Assembly (NCBI GenBank): GCA_964570665.1
Contig: CAZMZH010000018.1
Span: 1-64,000 of the forward strand
Origin: JAJDAT01 sp964570665
GTDB lineage: Bacteria > Nitrospinota > Nitrospinia > Nitrospinales > JAJDAT01
DNA length: 64,000 nt
Direction of reading: 5' to 3'
Below, one piece after another: positions 52,439 to 59,502 of this stretch (position 1 is its first letter; the number at the start of each line of letters is the position of its first letter). The position numbers and the translations under genes are program-made. The notes below the pieces were generated by a model, which worked only from the letters and a program-made list of their open reading frames with translations, was not told the origin of the DNA and did no database searches.

Positions 52439-52460
52439 TCTTATCTACTAGATTGAAAAA

Positions 52461-53276
52461 TCACCAAAAATAAAAAACAGAATAAACATGCACAACTAAG
52501 GCAAAAACCAATCCTATCGCCAAAGGAATATGAAAATAAAGCCATATTTTCATCAGAAAACTAACTCCAACTTCCTGCTTTAACGAAAGCATTAATTTTT
52601 CTTTATTTCTTACCAAGCCAACAGCTTTAATAGCGGGGTCATGCTCTTCAGTTGGCAATCCAGTTATAAACTGGGTAATTTTTTCGCCTTCTAAATCCGC
52701 TTGGGGACTTGTACACAGGATCTTCAAGAAACTTGGCTTAAATGGAATATCTATTAAATTGATCATATTAATAAAACCATCAGATTTTCCTTGCTCTAGA
52801 TCTTGCAAACTCCTAGTCGCTTCTCTTAGACTTTCTAATATATTCTCTACCGACTGACCGCCTCTATGCGAAATAATTTGAGATGGGTATTGAATATAAT
52901 TATAAGCTCCCCAAACACCGGTGAGAATAGTGGCAACCATCAAATAATAGGCTATGGAATGAACGTTAAACCCAAACTGGAACCCACAATGGAGGGGAAC
53001 AATGACTAAAAGCGACAATCCAAGCCAAACATGAGCAGAAACCCATCCAACCAAAGGAGTCCGACTTCTTGCATACGCGCGCTTCCTTCTCGCCAACCAC
53101 ATCAAAATTACTATACCTAAAGTGGCAATTACGCCAAAAGCATAACCAAGCGGAGTATCTCCTCGCCTACCCGCAAGAGGATCGTCAAAAAAATAGAAAA
53201 CTATTAAAATAATAATAAAAAATAAGTTAAACCAAAACCAGCGAAACCCCTTATAACTTATAAAATTCTCTTTCAT
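52461..53276 (-). CDS. Membrane protein, b-type cytochrome-like (271 aa)
   Basis: The protein has about five or six membrane helices: about 13-30, 44-61, 80-97, 103-122, then a soluble loop (about 125-225), and helices at about 235-270. Histidines lie in several helices (HVWLG, PLHCGFQF, NVHSIAYYL, YFHIPLA and HVYSVFYFW), a pattern fitting bis-His haem b, as in cytochrome b561-like and Fe-S-linked quinone reductases. It lies 15 bases after the FAD/ferredoxin gene and 22 bases before the FHA-cytochrome gene. This suits an inner-membrane relay between them. No family name can be given with confidence. Confidence 0.7.
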   Translation of the reverse strand: MKENFISYKGFRWFWFNLFFIIILIVFYFFDDPLAGRRGDTPLGYAFGVIATLGIVILMWLARRKRAYARSRTPLVGWVSAHVWLGLSLLVIVPLHCGFQFGFNVHSIAYYLMVATILTGVWGAYNYIQYPSQIISHRGGQSVENILESLREATRSLQDLEQGKSDGFINMINLIDIPFKPSFLKILCTSPQADLEGEKITQFITGLPTEEHDPAIKAVGLVRNKEKLMLSLKQEVGVSFLMKIWLYFHIPLAIGLVFALVVHVYSVFYFW

Positions 53277-53291
53277 TTTTTAAACCCAGCT

Positions 53292-55631
53292 TTAACTCTT
53301 TTGACCGGTTAGCTCTAACATTTTTTCAGGACTTACTCTCATTGCCGCCCCAGTAGGACAAGATCTAACACAAGCCGGCCCTCCTTTAAGGTCTGTGCAT
53401 AAATCACATTTAGCCGCTTTTTTCTCTGGCTCCGCTACCTTTGCCTTAAAAAGAGAAGTAAAAAATGACATTATGCCTTTTTGAGGGGCGTCATAAACCA
53501 TCTGAATAACTCCATATGGGCAAAACTTCTCACAGTTGCCGCAACCAATACAAGTTTCCTTAATAACAATTTCTCCATTGGGCCTTCTAGTCAAAGCATC
53601 GGGAGGACAGTCGGTCATACAGAGCGGATTTTCACAGTGCCGACAAGAAGTTGGAACTTGAATTGAAGAAAAACTCTCCCCTCCCTTACGGTCTAAACGA
53701 CTAAACCCGTCATGAGTTCCTGCGCAAGCTTTTTCGCAATTATCACACCCTACGCACAAATCTGAATCGATCAAAAGAACGTTATCAGCATCGGACAACC
53801 CCTTACCCAGCATAAAGTCTAATAGTTCGCCAGAATCTCTACTCATTCCAAAAGTCACATTTTGGATTCTTCTTTGTTCAGCTACTTTGCTAACCTTCTC
53901 AGATTCATCTGAATTTTTCTTAAGAAATTCCAGAAATTCATTTTTACCAATAATAATCATTTCGCAACCAACAGCGGCAGTAACAGTCGCGCATCGAGGT
54001 CGAGTTTCTTCGGTTAAAACCGACATCTCCCCCACATAATTTCCAACGGACAAATAAGTTTGAGTGATATCAGCCCCATTAACTAAACGAGAAATTTTTA
54101 CGGACCCCTTCCGAATCACAAATAGCGAATCCCCCTCATCGCCTTCTTTAAATAAAACATCGCCTTTTTTATATGGCTTTAAGGTCGCTTTAGAAGCAAG
54201 CTCTCTCAAGGAATCAAATGAAGCGGTTGGGAAAATATCAGATTGCAGGGCTCTCAATATGAAACTTTGGTCTAAGGTACGCTTAACCGATTCAACCGAA
54301 CTAATCAGCTTAAGCATTTGCTTGCGAGGAACTTCTAATAGAATACCAGAGCCCCCCATTTGAATAGAAGCCGAGCGCCTGCGACCCGATAAAAGCCCCA
54401 TTTCTCCAAAAAAGTTGTCGGCAGGAATCTCTACATACGATCCATTGGGCAATTCGACCTTCACAGAACCCGAAACGATACTAAAAAAGGTATCGCCAAA
54501 ATCGTTCCTTTTAAAAACTATCTTATCCACCAGGTTTTCATGAACCGTCGACTCTGAAATCATTTCCCGAAATTGAGGTTCGCTGAGCTCTTTAAATAAC
54601 GACAGACTTTCCCGAATCATTTTTAGATTGTCGTTAGTCTCTCCTTTCAAATGTCCCAATTTCTCTTCAATCAATACTTGGTCCGCAGGCTCAACCTCAT
54701 TACCCAATATATGTTCGACAACTTCGTGCCCCTGGTTAATAGCCTGCTTGATCAATGGGTAACCAATCAGGGAACCAATCAAATACAAGCCCTGAACATT
54801 ACTCTCATATCTAGCATTAACGATGGGTACTGCCGTAGGATTAGAGGAAGGGAATTCTATTCCACAACTTTCAAGAAACTTTCGGGGCATAATACCTCCC
54901 AACCGGGCAATCAAATGATTACATTTGACCGCAACTTCACCTTCGGGAGTATTTACAAATGTTTCTTTTTCTTCTACGCGGGAAATACTGGAATGGTAAA
55001 AACATCGGATCTGGGAATTATCTATCGCCTCTCTGATCAAAGCGACATTTTCGTCTTTTGCTCGCGCAAATTCACCTTTTCTATTAATTAACGAAACACG
55101 ATTCTTACTGGCTAGCGCCAAGGCATTTTCAATAGCGGCATCGCCTGCGCCAACAACGATAATATCCATATCCTCAAAGGCGTCTGGATCGCCCAGTCTA
55201 TAATTCACATGAGGCAAATTTTCTCCAGGAGCTCCTAGAGGGCGAGGCATACCCATCGCGCCAATGGCCAACACCACCGAATCGGCGGTTATAAAATCTT
55301 CTCCATATTGAATTTTAAAGCCTGAATCGGCGCTCTCAATTTTGCCTACATTTGTCCGTCCGCTGGCATTAACCCCTAAATCCTTCAGACTCTGATTCCA
55401 AGAATCCAAAACAGATTCTCTAGAGCCTTTTTCAAACTTAATATTAGATCTTATGGGCAGCTTATCCGGAGCCGCCATCACGTGCTTTCGAAGTTGGTAA
55501 TCAAAAATGGTGTTCCCCATTTCTCCTTTTTCTAAAAGGATATGAGAAACCTTTTTCACGGCCGCATTAGCGGCGGCGCTCATCCCACCAGGACCAGCTC
55601 CAACAATCGCTATTTCGTAGTGATCCGCCAT
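53292..55631 (-). CDS. FAD/NAD(P) oxidoreductase fused to two cNMP-binding domains and a four-cluster ferredoxin module (779 aa)
   Basis: Residues about 1-315 are a thioredoxin-reductase-like flavoprotein with IAIVGAGPGGMSAAA and a second nucleotide fold DIIVVGAGDAAIENALALA. There is no CxxC redox pair of thioredoxin reductase, so it is more like YpdA-type enzymes. Two Crp-type cNMP domains follow (about 370-460, GEMGLLSGRRRSASI; about 480-590, GEMSVLTEETRPRCATV). The C-terminus (about 635-770) is a HybA/DmsB-like ferredoxin with four cysteine sets: CVGCDNCEKAC, CRHCENPLCMTDCP, CIGCGNCEKFCP and CDLCTDLKGGPACVRSCP. No signal peptide is present. It is the first gene of the operon and the likely electron input. 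Confidence 0.9.
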   Translation of the reverse strand: MADHYEIAIVGAGPGGMSAAANAAVKKVSHILLEKGEMGNTIFDYQLRKHVMAAPDKLPIRSNIKFEKGSRESVLDSWNQSLKDLGVNASGRTNVGKIESADSGFKIQYGEDFITADSVVLAIGAMGMPRPLGAPGENLPHVNYRLGDPDAFEDMDIIVVGAGDAAIENALALASKNRVSLINRKGEFARAKDENVALIREAIDNSQIRCFYHSSISRVEEKETFVNTPEGEVAVKCNHLIARLGGIMPRKFLESCGIEFPSSNPTAVPIVNARYESNVQGLYLIGSLIGYPLIKQAINQGHEVVEHILGNEVEPADQVLIEEKLGHLKGETNDNLKMIRESLSLFKELSEPQFREMISESTVHENLVDKIVFKRNDFGDTFFSIVSGSVKVELPNGSYVEIPADNFFGEMGLLSGRRRSASIQMGGSGILLEVPRKQMLKLISSVESVKRTLDQSFILRALQSDIFPTASFDSLRELASKATLKPYKKGDVLFKEGDEGDSLFVIRKGSVKISRLVNGADITQTYLSVGNYVGEMSVLTEETRPRCATVTAAVGCEMIIIGKNEFLEFLKKNSDESEKVSKVAEQRRIQNVTFGMSRDSGELLDFMLGKGLSDADNVLLIDSDLCVGCDNCEKACAGTHDGFSRLDRKGGESFSSIQVPTSCRHCENPLCMTDCPPDALTRRPNGEIVIKETCIGCGNCEKFCPYGVIQMVYDAPQKGIMSFFTSLFKAKVAEPEKKAAKCDLCTDLKGGPACVRSCPTGAAMRVSPEKMLELTGQKS

Positions 55632-55647
55632 ATAATCTCTATAAGTT

Positions 55648-55653
55648 ATTATA
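55648..55653 (-). promoter_or_regulatory. Putative -10 box of the cytochrome operon
   Basis: The complement reads TATAAT, a perfect -10 hexamer, ending 16 bases before the ATG at 55631. The leader would be about 10 bases and lacks a Shine-Dalgarno. There is no -35 consensus at the expected distance, so an activator may be needed. Confidence 0.4.
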
Positions 55654-55868
55654 TCTACATGTCACGTATTCGTTACGGGCTCATAATACACAAATTAAGG
55701 AACTGAAACCAGCTAAGAATTCCATTCTTCCCTAAAAAACAACTATCTAAATATATTCGTAAAAAAGTCCTTACAGCGTCACAAATTCTATATATTTTTT
55801 TTGATCGATTAAACAATAACTCGGATTACCAATTTTTTAAGATCGCCAATTCAGTTTAATTTAACCGC

Positions 55869-55896
55869 TTGATTTTAAAACATTAAATAGTAAAAT
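55869..55896 (+). promoter_or_regulatory. Putative sigma-70 promoter of the small cNMP gene
   Basis: TTGATT and TAAAAT with a 16-base spacer lie 35 bases upstream of the ATG at 55931. Confidence 0.4.
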
Positions 55897-55930
55897 ACCT
55901 TAAGTGAAATAAGCCACGTTTGAAAATATC

Positions 55931-56266
55931 ATGTCGGAAAACACATTATTTCCAAAGGGAAAAGTAATAATTAAGCAGGGTCGAAGGGGAACCAGCGCTT
56001 TTATTATTGCTAAGGGCAAAGCTCAAGTTATCCTGGAAGACGAAAACGGTAAAAAAAAGCTGCTGGCCGTCCTCAAAGAGCAGGATATATTTGGCGAAAT
56101 GGGCCTAATAGACGGCAGACCGCGTTCGGCCACCGTTGTCGCTCTCGAAGATTGCGAATGTTCCGTCATTACCAAAGAAATGTTTAAAAACCTTCCCGAT
56201 TCCAATCCTGGGGTCAAAGCAATAAAAAAAATAATGGAAGGTCGATTAAAGAAAATTGGCAAATAA
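55931..56266 (+). CDS. Minimal cyclic-nucleotide-binding domain protein (111 aa)
   Basis: The protein is essentially a single Crp-type barrel: GKVIIKQGRRGTSAFIIAKGKAQVIL, then the phosphate-binding cassette GEMGLIDGRPRSATVVA, which keeps the classic R-S-A pattern expected for cAMP or cGMP binding, and a short C-terminal helix. There is no DNA-binding or catalytic domain. It is transcribed away from the cytochrome operon, whose first gene also has two such domains, so they may respond to the same ligand. The domain is slightly shorter than a full Crp sensor domain. Confidence 0.82.
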   Translation: MSENTLFPKGKVIIKQGRRGTSAFIIAKGKAQVILEDENGKKKLLAVLKEQDIFGEMGLIDGRPRSATVVALEDCECSVITKEMFKNLPDSNPGVKAIKKIMEGRLKKIGK

Positions 56267-56516
56267 AATTTATTCCCTCCCGCTTCTTAAGCGCAAATCG
56301 TAAAACTCACTCCTTTGATTTTTTAATAGATTCAACTTTTTCGGAACAGCAAAGTTCTATGAACCGCGCGATCTAATATGCGACACTTTATCTCTTTATA
56401 AACCATGAAAAATATTACGCAGGTTTTGATTATTTATGAACTCAAAAACTCATTGCATTGCGTTTTTTCCAGCGATACTATGAAACTTCATCATTCTTAA
56501 AACTATTGTGGGCGCT

Positions 56517-56753
56517 ATGGAAGATAGGTTTGAACCTTTAAAAAAACGTCTTTACGAAATCTGCGACCGTTTGGACGAAGAAGAACAAAGTTACTTTAGT
56601 CCTTTAATCAAGGAATTTTCTGGCTCCACGTCTCAATTCCAAAGAATTATGCGCGACCTTGGAAAGTTTGGGGAAAAAATCGGCGATGGTTCCAAATTCG
56701 AGATCTATCGACAAGTTCAACATCTGTTTGACGACGGTAATAGAAAAAAATGA
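56517..56753 (+). CDS. Small hypothetical protein (78-81 aa)
   Basis: I do not recognise a family. The protein is charged and helical: EDRFEPLKKRLYEICDRLDEEE, then SYFSPLIKEFSG and an FGEKIGDGSKFEIYRQVQHLF segment. I use the ATG at 56517, with a GTG three codons upstream at 56508 as the alternative. It has no signal or membrane segment. It lies 46 bases upstream of the acylphosphatase gene on the same strand. Confidence 0.55.
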   Translation: MEDRFEPLKKRLYEICDRLDEEEQSYFSPLIKEFSGSTSQFQRIMRDLGKFGEKIGDGSKFEIYRQVQHLFDDGNRKK

Positions 56754-56799
56754 ACTAACTTTTTACATCTCTATCAATTTCCAAGATTTTTCATCACTT

Positions 56800-57072
56800 A
56801 TGGAAACTTCAGCCGTATTTCTTAAAATTCACGGTCGAGTACAAGGAGTTTATTTTCGCGCGAGCGCTCAATCTAAAGCCAAAGGTTTGGGTTTGGCGGG
56901 ATGGGTAAAAAATTCCCATGACGGAACAGTCGAAAGTCATGCAGAAGGTCTAAAAGAAAAACTAGAACAATTTATTGACTGGTGCCGTCAAGGTCCGCCA
57001 GCAGCTTCAGTTTCCTCAGTTGAATCTGATTGGGTCTCTCTAAAAGGTTATCAAGATTTTGAAATTAGATAA
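56800..57072 (+). CDS. acyP: Acylphosphatase
   Basis: The frame is open from 56659, but the family start fits the ATG at 56800, giving a 90-residue protein of normal length. The signature GRVQGVYFRASAQ supplies the phosphate-binding loop and catalytic Arg20; GWVKNSHDGTVE supplies catalytic Asn38. Acylphosphatases hydrolyse carboxyl-phosphate bonds such as those of acetyl phosphate and 1,3-bisphosphoglycerate. It lies 42 bases before the ABC ATPase gene. Confidence 0.93.
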   Translation: METSAVFLKIHGRVQGVYFRASAQSKAKGLGLAGWVKNSHDGTVESHAEGLKEKLEQFIDWCRQGPPAASVSSVESDWVSLKGYQDFEIR

Positions 57073-57114
57073 CCTTGAAATAAAAAATCTCTTTATTTCT
57101 AATCCACTCTCATT

Positions 57115-57870
57115 TTGTCCGTGATAAAACTCTCTGGCCTAACAAAACTATATGGATCGGTAAAAGCGGTAGACAATCTAGAATTAGATATTAAACCCGG
57201 CGAGTTGTTTGGCTTTATCGGCCCGAATGGGGCAGGCAAGACGACAACAATAAAAATTTTAACGGGTTTAATCAAACCCACATCTGGAATTGCCTCAATT
57301 GGAAATTTTGATTTAGCTAAAAACCCATTAGAAGCAAAAGCAATAACAGGATACATCCCCGACCGTCCCACCATTTACGAAAAGCTAACCGGGTGGGAAT
57401 ACCTTATTTTTATTTCCGACTTATACGGATTGGAAAGACGAACGGCAGAATCAAAAGCTCAAGAATATTTAAATTTTTTTAACTTAGACGAATCTACCAA
57501 TAAACTGATCGAGAGTTACTCTCATGGAATGAAGCAGAAGCTCGTTATCTCAAGCGCCTTAATTCACGAACCTAAAGCGTTAATTGTAGACGAACCGTTA
57601 GTGGGATTAGATCCCAAAGGGGCTCGTCAGGTAAAGTCGCTTTTCATGGACCTATGCAAACGCGGAACAACTATTTTTATGTCGACCCATTCACTGGGAA
57701 TTGCCGAAGCAATGTGCGATAGAATAGCCGTTATAAATAAAGGACGATTAATCGCTCTTGGCAAAGTGGACGACCTAGGCTTGCAGGCCGGTAAATCTCG
57801 CGCGGACTTAGAAGAAATTTTTCTAGAATTAACAGAAGCCCAAAACGACTTTCAAATACCCGATAATTAG
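57115..57870 (+). CDS. ABC transporter ATP-binding protein
   Basis: The 251-residue protein is an ABC ATPase: Walker A GPNGAGKTT (about 34-42), Q-loop region TGYIPDRPTIYEKLTG, signature SHGMKQK, Walker B LIVDEPLVGLD and the H-loop MSTHSLGIAE. It resembles the ABC-2 type exporters of the CcmA class (drug, gliding or Nod-like). The start is TTG (57115) or GTG (57121). No permease gene is adjacent, because the next gene is on the other strand. It must therefore pair with an unlinked membrane partner or act alone. Confidence 0.9.
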   Translation: MSVIKLSGLTKLYGSVKAVDNLELDIKPGELFGFIGPNGAGKTTTIKILTGLIKPTSGIASIGNFDLAKNPLEAKAITGYIPDRPTIYEKLTGWEYLIFISDLYGLERRTAESKAQEYLNFFNLDESTNKLIESYSHGMKQKLVISSALIHEPKALIVDEPLVGLDPKGARQVKSLFMDLCKRGTTIFMSTHSLGIAEAMCDRIAVINKGRLIALGKVDDLGLQAGKSRADLEEIFLELTEAQNDFQIPDN

Positions 57871-57879
57871 AGGCTTTTC

Positions 57880-59076
57880 TTACTCCAGCAATTCCATTTC
57901 AAAAATCATTTTAACGCTATTCCTAATTAACTTAACTGGAACTATTTCGCCAGATTTTTTAGTTTGTAAAATTTCTTTAAGGTCTTCAACTCCAGCAATA
58001 GGTTTTCCGGACATTTCGATTAAGATATCGTTTGCTAAAATCCCTCCTCTATCGGCATTAGAATTTTTTCCGACGGATTTAATTTTGAGCCCTTCTTCAG
58101 TTTCTTCTAAAAAAACGCCTAATTTTATTTTCCCTTCAGGAAGAACTTTATAATCAACTTTCCAAGCAAAATCGGCTAAATACAAAGGAACCGGAACAGA
58201 TTCGTAACTCATTTCCCGGTCTTTAAGTTCCGGAGGAATTTTCGTAACCGTTGGCAATACTATCGAATAGGAATGCGGGACTCTGCGAAAGGCTCTCTTT
58301 GGAATTCCAAAACCATACTGAACATGGAAACCGCCCGCTAAAACGACTAATTTCGAATTGCGAAACCTTTCTTCTTTTAAAAAGTTGGCTACAGTTTCGG
58401 CCATAGTTTCTTCCCACAAAAGAAGCATTTTGTATGGTTTACTATTTTTTATCGAATGCTTTTCATGACCGCCAAATACACTGGCAGAATAAGCCTTGTG
58501 AAAAGGATCGTTCAGATCAATATCGGGAAAAGAACCGTCGCTGGAGTTCTCGGGGTATCCCATTTTTCGAAATTTTTTCTGCGTTTCTTTATTAGATTTC
58601 AGCCCCAGTATAGGCAATCGATTTTTTGAAATATAATTAAAAATCGTTTTATAAATTCTATAATCTGTCCCCCAATGTTTATAAAATAAAGATTTAAATT
58701 TTTGATCCGACAATAATCCCGCTTGCCACAAATCTAATTGGGGTTGGGCAGAGCGACGAAACATTTCCATTCCCACAGCCACACGACCAGGAAATTTTTT
58801 ATTTAAAGCTTGTATAATTTCTAATTGGACACGATGCGCTTCTAAATTATCGTGCGTTTCTCCAATATAAACGACCCTTGAATCTGACAAGGTATCCATC
58901 AATTGATTAAAATTAATCGTTGCCCCCGTAGGGAGATGAATAATCGAACCTACTTCAACATCCTTTAGATTCACATAAGGAGATCCCAGGTTCTCCTCAG
59001 CTCCAACAAATGAAACTGTCAAAATAGTAAAAACAAAAATTAGATTAGACAAAACCTTTTTAAACAAGAGTTTCAT
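57880..59076 (-). CDS. ChaN-family haem-binding-type protein with PDZ domain
   Basis: The 398-residue protein has a signal peptide (about 1-27), then a ChaN/haem-cofactor domain (about 55-275) with VVYIGETHDNLEAHRVQLEIIQAL and GMEMFRRSAQPQLDLW. The Campylobacter ChaN binds two stacked haems and links to iron uptake. The C-terminal ~95 residues (about 300-398) are a PDZ domain: LGVFLEETEEGLKIKSV, GGILANDILIEMSGKPIAGVEDL. The fusion suggests the domain is tethered to other envelope proteins. It is monocistronic and lies convergent with the ABC gene. Confidence 0.85.
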   Translation of the reverse strand: MKLLFKKVLSNLIFVFTILTVSFVGAEENLGSPYVNLKDVEVGSIIHLPTGATINFNQLMDTLSDSRVVYIGETHDNLEAHRVQLEIIQALNKKFPGRVAVGMEMFRRSAQPQLDLWQAGLLSDQKFKSLFYKHWGTDYRIYKTIFNYISKNRLPILGLKSNKETQKKFRKMGYPENSSDGSFPDIDLNDPFHKAYSASVFGGHEKHSIKNSKPYKMLLLWEETMAETVANFLKEERFRNSKLVVLAGGFHVQYGFGIPKRAFRRVPHSYSIVLPTVTKIPPELKDREMSYESVPVPLYLADFAWKVDYKVLPEGKIKLGVFLEETEEGLKIKSVGKNSNADRGGILANDILIEMSGKPIAGVEDLKEILQTKKSGEIVPVKLIRNSVKMIFEMELLE

Positions 59077-59125
59077 AAAAATTACCTAACTTAACTTAAA
59101 AATTAAGGGTGGGAATTCCACCATC

Positions 59126-59155
59126 TTGACATGCAATTATTTATTATTATATAGT
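59126..59155 (+). promoter_or_regulatory. Sigma-70 promoter of rpsU
   Basis: A consensus TTGACA (59126-59131) and TATAGT (59150-59155) with an 18-base spacer (TATATA at 59148 gives 16). The start of rpsU is 53 bases downstream. The strong match fits a highly expressed ribosomal gene. Confidence 0.6.
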
Positions 59156-59208
59156 AGCGTTTTTTAACAAAGCTACACTATATTCGCATTGAAGGGGGGT
59201 TGTAATTT

Positions 59209-59391
59209 TTGGAAGTAAACGTATACCAAAATCAGGTAGACAAAGCGCTTAAAGTTTTAAAAAGACAAATGACTAAAGAGGGATTGCTCAAAGAATTAAA
59301 AAGAAGACGCTTTTACGAAAAACCCTCCCTTAAAAAGAAGAGAAAACAAAAAGAAGCGAAGAAGAAAAGAAAAAGCGCGTATTCTCGCTAA
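59209..59391 (+). CDS. rpsU: 30S ribosomal protein S21
   Basis: The 60-residue protein matches S21 from end to end: VNVYQNQVDKALKVLKRQM, then GLLKELKRRRFYEKPS and a Lys/Arg tail (KKKRKQKEAKKKRKSAYSR). S21 binds the 30S platform near the anti-Shine-Dalgarno. The start is TTG; it is supported by a GGGGGG-type Shine-Dalgarno 8 bases upstream and by the family's N-terminus. It has its own promoter and terminator, so it is monocistronic. Confidence 0.93.
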   Translation: MEVNVYQNQVDKALKVLKRQMTKEGLLKELKRRRFYEKPSLKKKRKQKEAKKKRKSAYSR

Positions 59392-59424
59392 GGTGTCATA
59401 CTGAAAAAAATGTCTTTTTGCCCT

Positions 59425-59457
59425 AACGGCCAGGGAAATCCTTGGCCGTTTTTTTAT
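59425..59457 (+). terminator. Intrinsic terminator after rpsU
   Basis: AACGGCCAGGG pairs with CCTTGGCCGTT around a short AAAT loop, followed by a run of T ending near 59457. It lies 33 bases after the rpsU stop. Confidence 0.9.
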
Positions 59458-59502
59458 TCCTGTCCGCAAAATTAAACCTTCTCATAACGCATTAAAACAT
59501 TA

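Larger units (their letters stand above)
55632..55930. other. Divergent regulatory region upstream of the cytochrome operon
   Basis: The 299-base region separates the operon (minus strand) from a small cNMP gene (plus strand). On the minus strand a TATAAT hexamer lies at 55648-55653, 16 bases from the operon's ATG, without a good -35. On the plus strand TTGATT (55869-55874) and TAAAAT (55891-55896), 16 bases apart, could drive the cNMP gene. No clear operator or RNA is seen. Confidence 0.45.

Noticed and set aside
54651..55091. 146-codon plus-strand frame opposite the FAD oxidoreductase
   Set aside because: It lies over the conserved flavoprotein domain on the other strand and lacks a start signal or family match.
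53292..55631. Calling the FAD protein a thioredoxin reductase
   Set aside because: The flavin fold fits, but the redox-active CxxC pair is not present in the reductase domain, and the added ferredoxin module points to a different electron acceptor.
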